Source: Dehalococcoidia bacterium (lineage in GTDB: Bacteria > Chloroflexota > Dehalococcoidia > Lucifugimonadales > UBA826). Taken from it: DNA of 64,000 bases. Made by a program: the position numbers and the translations under genes. A model generated the notes under the pieces. It ran no database searches and was not told the DNA's origin. It saw only the letters and a program-made list of their open reading frames with translations. This document shows, in pieces, positions 1 to 8,736 of the stretch; within the stretch, counting starts at the first letter, position 1; the number at the start of each line of letters is the position of its first letter. Where the stretch lies: contig JAPYSB010000004.1 in NCBI GenBank assembly GCA_029936675.1, positions 1 to 64,000 of the forward strand, given 5' to 3'.

Positions 1-1
1 G

Positions 2-124
2 AATTGGACCGGGGATTCTGAGATTAACCAATTTCTTCCTCCGCACCAGCTATTGATGCTGAAATTACATATGAAAAACAAGCTCGAGAATTTTATCACA
101 GCAACGAGCCAACTTGAACAATAG
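2..124 (+). CDS. C-terminal end of an unidentified protein (partial)
   Basis: Frame 2 is open from the left edge of the window to a TAG at 122-124 and gives 40 residues. They include a stretch of Leu, Met, Lys and His residues and end in SQLEQ. The stop lies 18 bases from the stop of the convergent tyrS gene, which is the arrangement expected of a gene end. The other two forward frames close within the first 60 bases. No domain can be recognised in so short a piece, and it may be a chance open frame. Confidence 0.35.
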   Translation, partial: NWTGDSEINQFLPPHQLLMLKLHMKNKLENFITATSQLEQ

Positions 125-142
125 ATAAAGTTAATAGTTATT

Positions 143-1339
143 TTATATTAGCCTCACATACCTTCTCCGGCCTGCCCGAAGAATTCCCTTTTCAAGTTGG
201 CCTACCGGTTGGTTTTGTGTTACTTGAATTTCATTGATCCTGACGGCACCTTGCTCTATAAGGCGTCGGGCCTCTCCAGAACTAGACGTCAGCCCACTGC
301 TGACAAGGACATTACTCAGCTTAATGCCGGCAGCATCATCACCCGAAGGAATGACGTATTCTGCCATGTCATCTGGGGCTTGGCCTCCTTGAACCGTCTT
401 TTCAAAAAAATCCCTAGACAAACTCGCAGATTTTGCATCGTGAAAGTCGGTTACCAGTTTGTGTGCCACATTTTTTTTCAGTTCTATCGGATTGACGGAT
501 TGGCTTTCCAATGAATTCCTGATTTCAATAATTTCCTTTGTCGGAGTGTCAGTAAGCCAATCGAAATAAGGCAGTATCAATGAATCGGGAATTGACATGA
601 CCTTCCCAAAAATTTCTTGGGGCGCCTCATCTATGCCAATATAGTTTCCTAGGCTTTTACTCATTTTTTGGACACCGTCTGTTCCTGGAAGTAGAGGCAT
701 TATGAAACATTGTTGGGCTTTCATACCTCTCATTTGTTGCAATTCTCTTCCCACCAGTAAATTAAATTTCTGATCCGTTCCACCAAATTCGACATCTGAT
801 TCGATGGCTACAGAGTCATATCCTTGAAGCAATGGATATAATAGTTCTGTTATGGATATCGGCTGGTTTTCCCCGAATCTTTTTGCAAAATCTTCCCTAG
901 CCAATATCTGGGCTACCGTAAATTTACTGGTTAGTTCTATTACGTTTGTTAGAGTAAAAGGTCCAAACCATTCACTTTGCCATCTGATTTCAGTTCGCTC
1001 TTTGTCAACAATTTTAAAAAATTGGTCCAAGTATGTCTGTGCATTGGAATGAACTTCCTCAATACTTAGCATATTTCTTGTTTGAGATCTTCCGCTAGGA
1101 TCTCCAATTTGGGCTGTCCAATCCCCAACTATCAATACAACTTGGTGGCCTATCTCTTGTAGTTGCCTGAGTTTCCTTAACCCTACGGCATGCCCCACAT
1201 GAATATCGGGAGCGCTAGGATCAAAGCCCATTTTGAGACGCATTTTCTGCCCAGAATTCAATTTATCGATGAATTCCGACTTAACAATTATCTCTTCGAC
1301 ACCTCGATTGAGTATGTCTTCTTTTTCGGTTAGAGGCAT
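143..1339 (-). CDS. tyrS: Tyrosyl-tRNA synthetase
   Basis: Cytoplasmic class I aminoacyl-tRNA synthetase that charges tRNA-Tyr with tyrosine using ATP. The 398 residues fit the bacterial family. The HIGH-type signature appears as HVGH in PSAPDIHVGHAVGL near residue 45, and the KMSKS loop as QKMSKSLGNY near residue 228. An S4 RNA-binding domain closes the protein, with SSGEARRLIEQGAVRIN around residues 355-370. An AAAGG sequence sits about 8 bases before the ATG, and a TATAAA -10-like element lies further upstream. The ribF gene ends 80 bases upstream on the same strand, so the two may be co-transcribed. The identification is secure. Confidence 0.97.
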   Translation of the reverse strand: MPLTEKEDILNRGVEEIIVKSEFIDKLNSGQKMRLKMGFDPSAPDIHVGHAVGLRKLRQLQEIGHQVVLIVGDWTAQIGDPSGRSQTRNMLSIEEVHSNAQTYLDQFFKIVDKERTEIRWQSEWFGPFTLTNVIELTSKFTVAQILAREDFAKRFGENQPISITELLYPLLQGYDSVAIESDVEFGGTDQKFNLLVGRELQQMRGMKAQQCFIMPLLPGTDGVQKMSKSLGNYIGIDEAPQEIFGKVMSIPDSLILPYFDWLTDTPTKEIIEIRNSLESQSVNPIELKKNVAHKLVTDFHDAKSASLSRDFFEKTVQGGQAPDDMAEYVIPSGDDAAGIKLSNVLVSSGLTSSSGEARRLIEQGAVRINEIQVTQNQPVGQLEKGILRAGRRRYVRLI

Positions 1340-1419
1340 TTGGAATACCTTTAATTAAGTTTGAGGTTTTTATATTCTCAGATTAGGGTAAATGTTAACA
1401 ATGTTGGAGTGTAAGGGTT

Positions 1420-2352
1420 TTATTGGAGTTCACCAGATTTGGTGAGTTTTCTGACTTCCGAAACATCTGATTTCACTTGTGCAATTAGATCATCTACGCT
1501 GTTAAATGTAAGCTCATTTCTAAGTTTCTCATAAAATGATATAGATAGACTTTGGCCATATATATTTTTATCGAAATCCAATATATAAGTTTCTACAGTC
1601 TGCTCTTTTCCACCAAAAGTGGGATTCGTTCCTACACTTGTGGCTGCTGGGTATCGGACTCCAGAAACCGTTGCAACCGTGGCATATATGCCGTTTGAAG
1701 GCCTAGCAATGTCTTTATTAATTTTTAGATTAGCTGTCGGAAACCCTAATGACTTGCCCCTTTTCATTCCTGTGATGACACTCCCTTTTAAAGAGAATTT
1801 TCTGCCCAGCATAACTGAAGCATTTTTCACATCCCCGTTTAAAATGAGGCTTCTTATCATGGTGCTGCGAACTTGATTTCCTCCCTTTGTTTGCACATCA
1901 ACAACCTCTAAATCAAATCCTAATTCTGATCCTAAAGTGGCCAATTTAGCAGTATCAGCCTCTCTATTTTTACCCATTTGAAAATCAGGGCCTACGACTA
2001 ATCTTTTCATTCCCAATCTATTCTTTAGTAGTCTCAGGAAGTCTTTGGCCGTTAGATCAGCGACTTCTTGATCAAATGTAATCGCTGACACGAAATCAAC
2101 CCCTGTATCTTTCAATAAATCCAACTTAGTTTCAAAGCTGGTCAAAAAATTCGGTTGAAATCGGGGATTTATCACAGCGGCAGGATGGTTTTTGAAAGTT
2201 ACTATGCCGGATGATTTTTCGTTCTTTATCGCTGATTCTATGAGTTTTATAGCTAGGTGTTTGTGGCCCAAGTGGACTCCATCGAAAACACCTATAGTAA
2301 TAAACGAATCTCTTAGATCCTTTGCTATATTAAGTTCTTGCGATAATCTCAT
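1420..2352 (-). CDS. ribF: Bifunctional riboflavin kinase / FAD synthetase
   Basis: Makes FMN from riboflavin and ATP, then FAD from FMN. The 310 residues match the two-domain bacterial enzyme. The N-terminal nucleotidyltransferase half has GVFDGVHLGHKHL at about residues 22-34 and a VVGPDFQMG segment near residue 120. The C-terminal flavokinase half has GMKRGKSLGFPTANL near residue 195, with the PTAN motif that binds Mg-ATP. No Shine-Dalgarno sequence precedes the ATG. A possible promoter, TGGACC with 17 bases to TAGCAT, would start transcription at or next to the start codon. A perfect palindrome lies at 2396-2410 upstream. Confidence 0.96.
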   Translation of the reverse strand: MRLSQELNIAKDLRDSFITIGVFDGVHLGHKHLAIKLIESAIKNEKSSGIVTFKNHPAAVINPRFQPNFLTSFETKLDLLKDTGVDFVSAITFDQEVADLTAKDFLRLLKNRLGMKRLVVGPDFQMGKNREADTAKLATLGSELGFDLEVVDVQTKGGNQVRSTMIRSLILNGDVKNASVMLGRKFSLKGSVITGMKRGKSLGFPTANLKINKDIARPSNGIYATVATVSGVRYPAATSVGTNPTFGGKEQTVETYILDFDKNIYGQSLSISFYEKLRNELTFNSVDDLIAQVKSDVSEVRKLTKSGELQ

Positions 2353-2395
2353 GCGCCAATGCTACTAATGCTAGCGGTTTAGGTCCAGTAATTTG

Positions 2396-2410
2396 GCTAA
2401 CTATGTTAGC
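2396..2410. repeat. Perfect 15-bp palindrome upstream of ribF
   Basis: GCTAAC and GTTAGC arms flank a TAT centre, 44 bases upstream of the ribF start codon. The position suits an operator, but a regulator cannot be named and a chance palindrome is possible. Confidence 0.25.
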
Positions 2411-2529
2411 TAGTTGGCCACTATTTATGTATATTCAACATAAAAGCTAGAACGTGACTAAATTCCGATCAAGAAATGTTTAAATCGGATTCTTATCCAC
2501 ATTATTGATTGATGATATTCGGTTTGCCA

Positions 2530-3681
2530 CTATGGGCCTTCATCCGAGTAGTGTGCCAGGTTTCTGGGAGGAAATTGTTTATAGGGATATTTCTCCAAAT
2601 TTTCCTCGATAAGATCCATGCCAAGCCCAGGTTCTGTAGGTAAGGTAATATACCCATCATCTACCTCAAACGGATGTGTGGATATGTCTTTCCCAAGCTC
2701 TTCAAAATTTACGAAATATTCGGTAATCAAAAAATTAGGTATTGCGGCGGATACTTGGATTGTAGCTGAAAGACCTAGAGTAGTGCTGTTGTAATTATGA
2801 GGTGACACAGCCACATAATAAGGTTCGGCCATAGCAGCGATTTCCTTTAATTCCAAAATACCCCCGACATTACAAACATCGGGATTAATAATGTCTGCGG
2901 CTTGTTTTTCAAAAATTTCCCTGAATTCGAATTTTGTGTAAAGCGCCTCTCCAGTCACTACCGGTATGTTGATGGCTCTCTTGGCCGATGCTAATGCATC
3001 TACATTTTCTGCAAGTACCGGTTCTTCAAACCAAAATGGCTTGAATTCTTCAATTTCTTTTGCAATCTTCACGGCATGCATCGGTGCTAGTCTTCTATGC
3101 ATTTCAACCAGAATATCAATATCTGGACCAACAGCTGACCTAACAGCTTTGACATTTTCTACAGCTTGTTTCTCTACCTCTTTGTCAACGAAAGTACGCC
3201 AGGGGCCAGGGATAGGATCAAACTTCATGGCAGTAAAACCCATATCAGCAATCTTTTTTGCCTTTTCGGCTAGCCCATTCGAATCCCAGTTACCCCCTCC
3301 CCAGCCATTTGCATAAACTCTGATCTTATCTCTGCATGGCCCACCTAACAACATATAAACGGGTACCTGGCATACCTTTCCTGATATATCCCACATTGCC
3401 TGTTCTAGACCACTGATTGCACAGTAAAAATCCATAGCACCTCGCCTTCCGGCAAAATCATCAAAAGACATTTGCAAAAAATGTTTTATGTGCATGGGAT
3501 TTCTACCAATAAGGTATCTCTTCAATTGATCTATATGTGAAACTATCTGCTTGTCTCGGTCAGCCTGGGTATAACATTCTCCCCATCCTTCCACCCCTTC
3601 ATCTGTGTCGATTTTTACGAAACACAAATTCTTACCGACTCCTGGGTGGATAATGTAGTGACTAATATCTGTGATTTTCAT
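2530..3681 (-). CDS. Enolase-superfamily dehydratase, galactonate dehydratase-like
   Basis: Mandelate racemase/muconate lactonizing family enzyme of 383 residues, expected to remove water from a sugar acid by abstracting the proton next to the carboxylate. Lys153 lies in AMKFDP at the end of strand 2. The apparent Mg ligands are Glu193, Glu219 and Glu245 (in VEMH, WFEEP and TGEALY). The EMH motif supplies His195, the general-acid position in galactonate dehydratase. Asp268 and His295 form the catalytic His-Asp dyad. GAGG precedes the ATG. An SDR gene ends just upstream on the same strand, which suggests a dehydratase plus dehydrogenase catabolic pair. The substrate cannot be read from sequence. 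Confidence 0.88.
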   Translation of the reverse strand: MKITDISHYIIHPGVGKNLCFVKIDTDEGVEGWGECYTQADRDKQIVSHIDQLKRYLIGRNPMHIKHFLQMSFDDFAGRRGAMDFYCAISGLEQAMWDISGKVCQVPVYMLLGGPCRDKIRVYANGWGGGNWDSNGLAEKAKKIADMGFTAMKFDPIPGPWRTFVDKEVEKQAVENVKAVRSAVGPDIDILVEMHRRLAPMHAVKIAKEIEEFKPFWFEEPVLAENVDALASAKRAINIPVVTGEALYTKFEFREIFEKQAADIINPDVCNVGGILELKEIAAMAEPYYVAVSPHNYNSTTLGLSATIQVSAAIPNFLITEYFVNFEELGKDISTHPFEVDDGYITLPTEPGLGMDLIEENLEKYPYKQFPPRNLAHYSDEGP

Positions 3682-3723
3682 AAAAACCTCTTTTCTGTGT
3701 TACTGATCAGAATTTATTTGTTA

Positions 3724-4479
3724 CTACTGGGCAGTCCATCCTCCGTCTACAACCAGCTCACTACCTGTCACAAATGATGATTCATCGGAGGCGAGGTATA
3801 AAACAGCATAAGCCACCTCTTCAGGTTTCCCGTATCGTCCCATAGGGATTCTTCTAAGCATATCTCGGAAGGCACCAGGGTCCTGTCTCACGTCTGCAGT
3901 CATGCCTGTTTCAATCGGGGCAGGGTGTATAGAATTGCATCGAATGTGGTCTGAGGCATACTGAATTGCCACTGATTTTGTTAATAATCTGACAGCTCCT
4001 TTTGAAGCTTGATACTGCGGGCTTATGTAATCTGCACCTACCAACCCCATTTGCGAAGAAATATTAATTATTGACCCGCCACCTGAAGAACGAATAGCAG
4101 GTATGGCCGCTTTTATTCCTAAAAATGTTCCCTTTGCGTTGATATCCATGACTCGATCCCATTCTGATTCTGAGGTGTCTAGTAACATCATTCTAGATGT
4201 AACTCCGGCGTTGTTTACTAATACGTCTAATTTCCCAAAAATCGAGATAATTGTTCCTATCACCGAATCCCATTCTGAGGCTTTGAGGACGTCAAGCCGT
4301 GTGAATACGCATTTTGCACCAGAAGCGGCTATTTCAGATGCTATTTTTCTACCTTCGTTTTCTAGTATGTCAGCTATGACTACGTGAGCGCCTTCGTCAG
4401 CAAACATTTTGGCTTCGGCGGCTCCCATACCTCTGCTACCACCAGTAATTAATGCAACCTTGCCTTTTAATCGCCCCAT
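3724..4479 (-). CDS. SDR-family NAD(P)-dependent oxidoreductase
   Basis: Classical short-chain dehydrogenase/reductase of about 251 residues. The cofactor motif is GGSRGMG at about residues 13-19. A DVLVNNAG segment and the active-site YQASKGA (Tyr-x-x-x-Lys) follow, and the protein ends in SFVTGSELVVDGGWTAQ. I chose the ATG at 4479 rather than the in-frame ATG at 4491. GAGGTG lies at a good distance before 4479, and the protein then starts MGRLKGKVALITGG as its relatives do. It is transcribed ahead of the enolase-superfamily gene and may act on the same alcohol or keto-acid pathway. Substrate unknown. Confidence 0.88.
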   Translation of the reverse strand: MGRLKGKVALITGGSRGMGAAEAKMFADEGAHVVIADILENEGRKIASEIAASGAKCVFTRLDVLKASEWDSVIGTIISIFGKLDVLVNNAGVTSRMMLLDTSESEWDRVMDINAKGTFLGIKAAIPAIRSSGGGSIINISSQMGLVGADYISPQYQASKGAVRLLTKSVAIQYASDHIRCNSIHPAPIETGMTADVRQDPGAFRDMLRRIPMGRYGKPEEVAYAVLYLASDESSFVTGSELVVDGGWTAQ

Positions 4480-4686
4480 TAGACACCTCATTGTTTATTT
4501 CTTGTCCCTGAGGCATCACTGACTGAATGTAGGTGGCTAGCCTCAGAATCAGGATTTTAGGTTATCGGGTCTTCACTTACAAACTGAAAAATTTGACTGT
4601 GTCGTTTGAGCGACTTGAAATCAGTTTCAATTAAGGCTGTTTTCCTCACTTACCACAATTGGGGTGGTTTTTGGCTGAGGGTTCCC

Positions 4687-4716
4687 TTGACACCCCTAAT
4701 ATGTGAATGTGATAAT
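4687..4716 (+). promoter_or_regulatory. Near-consensus promoter of the ACIII operon
   Basis: The -35 element is a perfect TTGACA (4687-4692). An 18-base spacer leads to GATAAT (4711-4716), preceded by TG and one base, so it is also an extended -10. Predicted transcription start is near 4723, about 26 bases before the first gene of the operon. This is the strongest promoter I see in the window. Confidence 0.75.
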
Positions 4717-4748
4717 TTTCACCCGATTGACTAGGCGATAACTAGGTT

Positions 4749-5081
4749 ATGTTCGTCGAAAAAAAAGGTGGTAACAGGCAATTGGAGATAGATCCAAATT
4801 ATATTAGCGCCGCAGTCTGGGCGGATATAAAAATTTTCACGCACAATATGACTTTTTTTGTGTTGTTCATAATCATTTTTGCCGCCAATATGCTGATAGG
4901 TCACAACGCGATACCTTCTTTGGTTAAATCGCATCATCTGCCGGCTTTGCTCTCAAAGCTGCGACCCCCTTTATATTTGGTTGCTGCTGTGTCTTTCGCT
5001 GCTGCAATCTACTTTGTTGTTACTGCATTTGCTGGCGGGTTAGATGCTATTAGAGCTATATACCCTGAATTTTGGATTTAA
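4749..5081 (+). CDS. Small two-helix membrane protein heading the ACIII operon
   Basis: This 110-residue protein has a short polar N-terminus and two hydrophobic segments, at about residues 33-50 (FFVLFIIIFAANMLIG) and 75-95 (LYLVAAVSFAAAIYFVVTAF). I recognise no named family. It is the first gene after the strong promoter and ends 17 bases before actA, so it is very probably made together with the complex. It could be an accessory subunit, an assembly factor or a membrane anchor. It has no haem-binding CxxCH motif and no Cys pairs. Function unknown; the gene itself looks real from its placement. Confidence 0.75.
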   Translation: MFVEKKGGNRQLEIDPNYISAAVWADIKIFTHNMTFFVLFIIIFAANMLIGHNAIPSLVKSHHLPALLSKLRPPLYLVAAVSFAAAIYFVVTAFAGGLDAIRAIYPEFWI

Positions 5082-5098
5082 CATAGGACAGTGCTGAT

Positions 5099-5701
5099 TT
5101 GATACCAGGTGATTTCCAGCCTCAGAAACCGACTGGAACCCAGCTCGCCAAGCTGGGTGTTCTCGGCGTTGTCTTGCTTGGGGTTTTCATTGGTATAGTT
5201 CTGGTTTTGACCTTTGTGATTTCATCATGGTTGGGTAGGCCGGTTATATTTGGGCATGATGGCCCAGACCAGCCAATCGAATTTCCTCATGAAACCCATG
5301 TGGAAGAACTTGGTATGGATTGCACCTTCTGCCACAGGACTGTTGAAAAAGAAGCTGCTGCATCTGTTCCCGCCGCAGGTCTGTGTATGACATGCCACTC
5401 GGCTGTTGGTGACGATTTAGAAGGTATTACAAAAATGAGAAGCCTTTATGAGGATGGAAGATCTATTCATTGGGTTAGAGTCCATAGAGTTCCAGACCAT
5501 GTTCATTTTGTACATGAAGCCCACATAAGATACTTTTCTGAGAAGGATGGAGTAGAGGCTAAAGATGTGTGCGCCACTTGCCACGGAGATGTGGCGAGTA
5601 TGGATAAAGTTCAGCAAAACAGAGATCTCAAGATGGGAGACTGTGTTAGCTGCCATAAGCAAAATAATGCACCTACGGACTGTGTTACATGTCACTATTA
5701 G
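5099..5701 (+). CDS. actA: ACIII subunit ActA, pentahaem cytochrome c
   Basis: Multihaem c-type cytochrome subunit of alternative complex III, which oxidises quinol and reduces a soluble or membrane cytochrome c. The 200 residues start with a signal anchor at about residues 20-42. Five CxxCH haem motifs follow: CTFCH, CMTCH, CATCH, CVSCH and CVTCH, the last at the extreme C-terminus. Five haems is the known ActA number. Motifs such as FPHETHVEELGMDC and a VHRVPDHVHFVHEAH segment match the family. The start is a TTG, because an in-frame stop lies just upstream at 5084 and no ATG is available. actB1 begins 9 bases downstream. Confidence 0.93.
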   Translation: MIPGDFQPQKPTGTQLAKLGVLGVVLLGVFIGIVLVLTFVISSWLGRPVIFGHDGPDQPIEFPHETHVEELGMDCTFCHRTVEKEAAASVPAAGLCMTCHSAVGDDLEGITKMRSLYEDGRSIHWVRVHRVPDHVHFVHEAHIRYFSEKDGVEAKDVCATCHGDVASMDKVQQNRDLKMGDCVSCHKQNNAPTDCVTCHY

Positions 5702-5710
5702 AGGTAGTCC

Positions 5711-7957
5711 ATGGCTTTAACTAGAAGACAATTTTTGACTCTGATGGGCGGGTCAGCTGGTGCTGCTGTGCTGTTCCAGGCCTGTGGGTTACCGGAGCAA
5801 GAGCTTTTAATCGACTCTCCTCCTGCTATGCCCGAGGATTTGGTATCTGGAATCGACAACTGGTACGCAACTACAAATCAGCAGGGCGGTAGCTCAGAAG
5901 GGATTGTTGTAAGAGTAATGGAAGGTAGAGCAAAAAAAGTGGAAGGAAATCCAAACCATCCACTTAACCTCGGTGGGCATAGCGCACTTTCTGAAGCGGC
6001 CCTTCAAGGACTCTATCATCCTGACCGTATAAGTGCGCCACAGGTTAGAACTGGCCCTAGAGGTTCTGGGGAATATAGGGAAATAAGCTGGGAAGATGCG
6101 ATAGCAAGACTTAGCTTGAGATTGGGTGAACTTGATAGTTCTAACGAAAATAATAAGGCGGTTTTTGTCAGTAACCCGACTGGAGGCCATTCAGGGCTTG
6201 TGCTGGAAAAATTCACCGATTCGCTCGGTAGTCGTCATTTATCATATGAAGCATTGGAGACGAATGTTCTCAGAACCGCTCTTAAGGCAGTGTTTGGCAC
6301 CGATTCCATCCCTGAATTCGACATTGATAATGCAGATTTGGTTCTGTCTTTTGGAGCAGATTTCTTGTCTTCTTGGGTGTCTCCCACGAGATACGCCAGG
6401 GGCTACGGAGAATTTAGGCAGGGAAATGAGCACAGGGGTAGGCTTATACATGTAGATTCAAGATTTTCTATGACTGCTGCAAATGCTGACCAATGGGTGC
6501 ATGTGAACCCTGGGACTGAAGGGTTGCTTGCGATGAGTATCATGCAAGTTTTATCTTCGAGCCATTCCAACGCGGTTTTTGGAGATCTGGATGCTGATGG
6601 AGTACTGGATTCCTACTCCCCCGCCAATGTAGCGAATGAAGTTGGAGTATCTGTTGATACCATCAATCAAATCGCCGAGGATTTTTCTCATAGTGAACAT
6701 CCGATAGCTCTAGGTGGAGGATCTGCCGGTGCTCATACCAACGGTACCCAAAATCTGAAAGCTATCTACTCTCTTAACCATGTGGCTTCAAACCTCGGGA
6801 AAAAAGGTGGTGTTCTTTTGAATCCGCGCTCACCCATTGATGGAGTTGGTGCGGCGCCCCCTTCTAATTCGTTTTCAGAGTTTCATCGGTTGGCAGAAGA
6901 AATGAAAGCCGGGAATATCAGCGTTTTGATGGTCAAAGATGCGGATCTTTATTATGGAATGACAGATACCGTCGACATGAAAGTAGCCTTGGATAGTGTG
7001 CCCTTGATTGTTAGCTTTGGAGGTATGATGGATGATACTACCTCCGTAGCCGATTTAATATTGCCCCAACACCACTTTCTTGAAGATTGGGGTACGGATG
7101 TTCCCCTCGCTGGCCCTGGCTATCAGATGATAGGGTTTCAGCAGCCCGTAGTAAGACCTTTCTTTGAGCACAGGGGTAGCAATCTTGGCACCAAGGGATT
7201 CGCCGATATACTTATGGCTACTGCCCAAGTAATGGGTAAAGATTTAGGATTGGACGGAGAAACATTTAAAGAAGTAATTAAAAACGATGCTGAAAGGTTA
7301 TATGAATTGGATCGAGGCGGGATAGTTGCGAATAGCTTTGAGGGCTTTTGGAATGGGGTTCTTCAAAGAGGCGGCTGGTGGGACACATCCTACAAGATAG
7401 ATAATGTCCCAGAGGTTAACAGGCTTGATGGTGTAGCTTCTCCCGAGTTTGGAGGACTTGAACAAGAATTTTATATACAACCATTTATTTCTACTTTAGG
7501 TGATGGTAGTGCAGCTTCTCTACCATGGCTTCAAGCGATGCCGGATGCAATATCGACCGCCACTTGGCAAACGTGGGTTGAAATAAACCACAAAGTTGCT
7601 GAAAAAAAGGGAATATCCGAAGGAGATGTATTGGAGATTAGACCAGCAAATGGACGGACCATTAAAGCCTTGGCAATGCCTAATCCCGCTGTGCCACCGG
7701 ACACTATAGGAATTCCTATAGGACAAGGTCATAGGGATGGAGGCAGGTACTCAGCCGGAAGGGGCGCAAATATTTTGTCGGTCCTCGATTCCAAACTTGA
7801 TTCTGAAAATGGATCATTGGCTTGGGCTGCAACTAGAGCCAATGTCACAACAACCGGAGAATGGATTCGCGTTCCGAAATTTGAAAATACTGTTCCAGAA
7901 TTTCCACGCGACGAACATCAGGATATTATTCAAATCACTTCTGGTGACAATCATTAG
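5711..7957 (+). CDS. actB1: ACIII subunit ActB1, molybdopterin-oxidoreductase-like, cofactor-free
   Basis: Large periplasm-facing subunit of alternative complex III, homologous to DMSO-reductase-type molybdoenzymes. The N-terminus combines a Tat motif (TRRQFL) with a lipobox ending in LFQAC, so export by Tat and lipid modification at Cys25 are likely. The mature N-terminal region has none of the Cys residues that bind the Fe-S cluster in true molybdoenzymes, as expected of ActB, which carries no Mo cofactor. In Rhodothermus-type ACIII, ActB is one long fusion; here the protein stops at 748 residues and the Fe-S half is encoded separately by the next gene. GAGG precedes the ATG. Confidence 0.9.
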   Translation: MALTRRQFLTLMGGSAGAAVLFQACGLPEQELLIDSPPAMPEDLVSGIDNWYATTNQQGGSSEGIVVRVMEGRAKKVEGNPNHPLNLGGHSALSEAALQGLYHPDRISAPQVRTGPRGSGEYREISWEDAIARLSLRLGELDSSNENNKAVFVSNPTGGHSGLVLEKFTDSLGSRHLSYEALETNVLRTALKAVFGTDSIPEFDIDNADLVLSFGADFLSSWVSPTRYARGYGEFRQGNEHRGRLIHVDSRFSMTAANADQWVHVNPGTEGLLAMSIMQVLSSSHSNAVFGDLDADGVLDSYSPANVANEVGVSVDTINQIAEDFSHSEHPIALGGGSAGAHTNGTQNLKAIYSLNHVASNLGKKGGVLLNPRSPIDGVGAAPPSNSFSEFHRLAEEMKAGNISVLMVKDADLYYGMTDTVDMKVALDSVPLIVSFGGMMDDTTSVADLILPQHHFLEDWGTDVPLAGPGYQMIGFQQPVVRPFFEHRGSNLGTKGFADILMATAQVMGKDLGLDGETFKEVIKNDAERLYELDRGGIVANSFEGFWNGVLQRGGWWDTSYKIDNVPEVNRLDGVASPEFGGLEQEFYIQPFISTLGDGSAASLPWLQAMPDAISTATWQTWVEINHKVAEKKGISEGDVLEIRPANGRTIKALAMPNPAVPPDTIGIPIGQGHRDGGRYSAGRGANILSVLDSKLDSENGSLAWAATRANVTTTGEWIRVPKFENTVPEFPRDEHQDIIQITSGDNH

Positions 7958-7995
7958 GATATTAGGACATTTAAGGAAACAATGGGAGCAAATCG

Positions 7996-8736
7996 ATGGT
8001 AGATTCTAATAAATGGGGAATGGTTGTTGATATTGATCGATGTACTGGGTGCCAAGGGTGCGTGGTTGCCTGTCAATCTGAGAACAATATACCCATCAAT
8101 TTAGAAGAACATTTTAATCAGCGCAGAGCTATACAATGGATAAGGATTGAAAGGTATTGGGAAGGTGAATACCCAGACGTGAAGGCCAGATTTATTCCTA
8201 TTATGTGTCAACACTGCGGAAGTGCACCTTGCGAGCCAGTTTGCCCAGTCTATGCTACTTATCACAATAATGAAGGGCTGAACGTACAGGTTTACAATCG
8301 CTGCATAGGTACAAGGTTTTGCGCGAATGGATGCCCTTATCACGTCAGATTTTTCAATTTTTGGGAGCCGGAATGGCCTGAAAGCCTTAAAAATCAGCTA
8401 AACCCAGATGTGACGGTTAGAAGCCGCGGAATAATGGAGAAATGCAGTTTTTGCGTTCAAAGAATTCAAAGGTCGACCAGGGAATCTGAAAGAGATAATG
8501 AGGTTTTAGAGGATGGAGACAGAGGTCTTAATCCGGCCTGCGTTAATGCCTGTGCCAGTAATTCACTTATTTTCGGTAATTTTAACGACCCTGATAGTAC
8601 CGTGTCCAAAATGAAAGAGGACGCAATGCAGGAAGGGGGACGTGGATATCGCTTGATGGAGAATTTAGGCACAGATACTAACGTTATCTACCTAAGAAAA
8701 GTTGACGAATTTGTTGTTGAGGCCCCGCATGGTTAA
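7996..8736 (+). CDS. actB2: ACIII subunit ActB2, four-cluster ferredoxin protein
   Basis: Iron-sulphur subunit of 246 residues corresponding to the C-terminal half of fused ActB. Four Cys groups are visible: CTGCQGCVVAC near residue 15, CQHCGSAPCEPVCP near 74, CIGTRFCANGCPY near 98, and CSFC with a later CVNACAS. In characterised ACIII these hold three [4Fe-4S] clusters and one [3Fe-4S]. It relays electrons between the membrane quinone site and the haems. GGGAG lies before the ATG, 38 bases after actB1. The last 8 bases overlap the next gene. Confidence 0.92.
   Translation: MVDSNKWGMVVDIDRCTGCQGCVVACQSENNIPINLEEHFNQRRAIQWIRIERYWEGEYPDVKARFIPIMCQHCGSAPCEPVCPVYATYHNNEGLNVQVYNRCIGTRFCANGCPYHVRFFNFWEPEWPESLKNQLNPDVTVRSRGIMEKCSFCVQRIQRSTRESERDNEVLEDGDRGLNPACVNACASNSLIFGNFNDPDSTVSKMKEDAMQEGGRGYRLMENLGTDTNVIYLRKVDEFVVEAPHG

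Noticed and set aside
1-60. CTCCGCACCA near the left edge, resembling a tRNA 3' end
   Set aside because: No T-arm sequence (GTTCRANNC) precedes it and the cloverleaf cannot be closed; the stretch instead lies in an open frame.
2464-2489. TCCGAT/ATCGGA repeat between ribF and the enolase-superfamily gene as a terminator
   Set aside because: Six-base arms with a 14-base loop and no T-run on either strand.
4480-4748. Small RNA or riboswitch in the divergent gap before the ACIII operon
   Set aside because: Apart from the promoter I found no stable paired structure or known motif.
5711-7957. Reading this gene as a catalytic molybdopterin oxidoreductase or polysulfide reductase
   Set aside because: It lacks the N-terminal cluster ligands and sits in a complete ActA-ActE context, so ActB1 is the better call.
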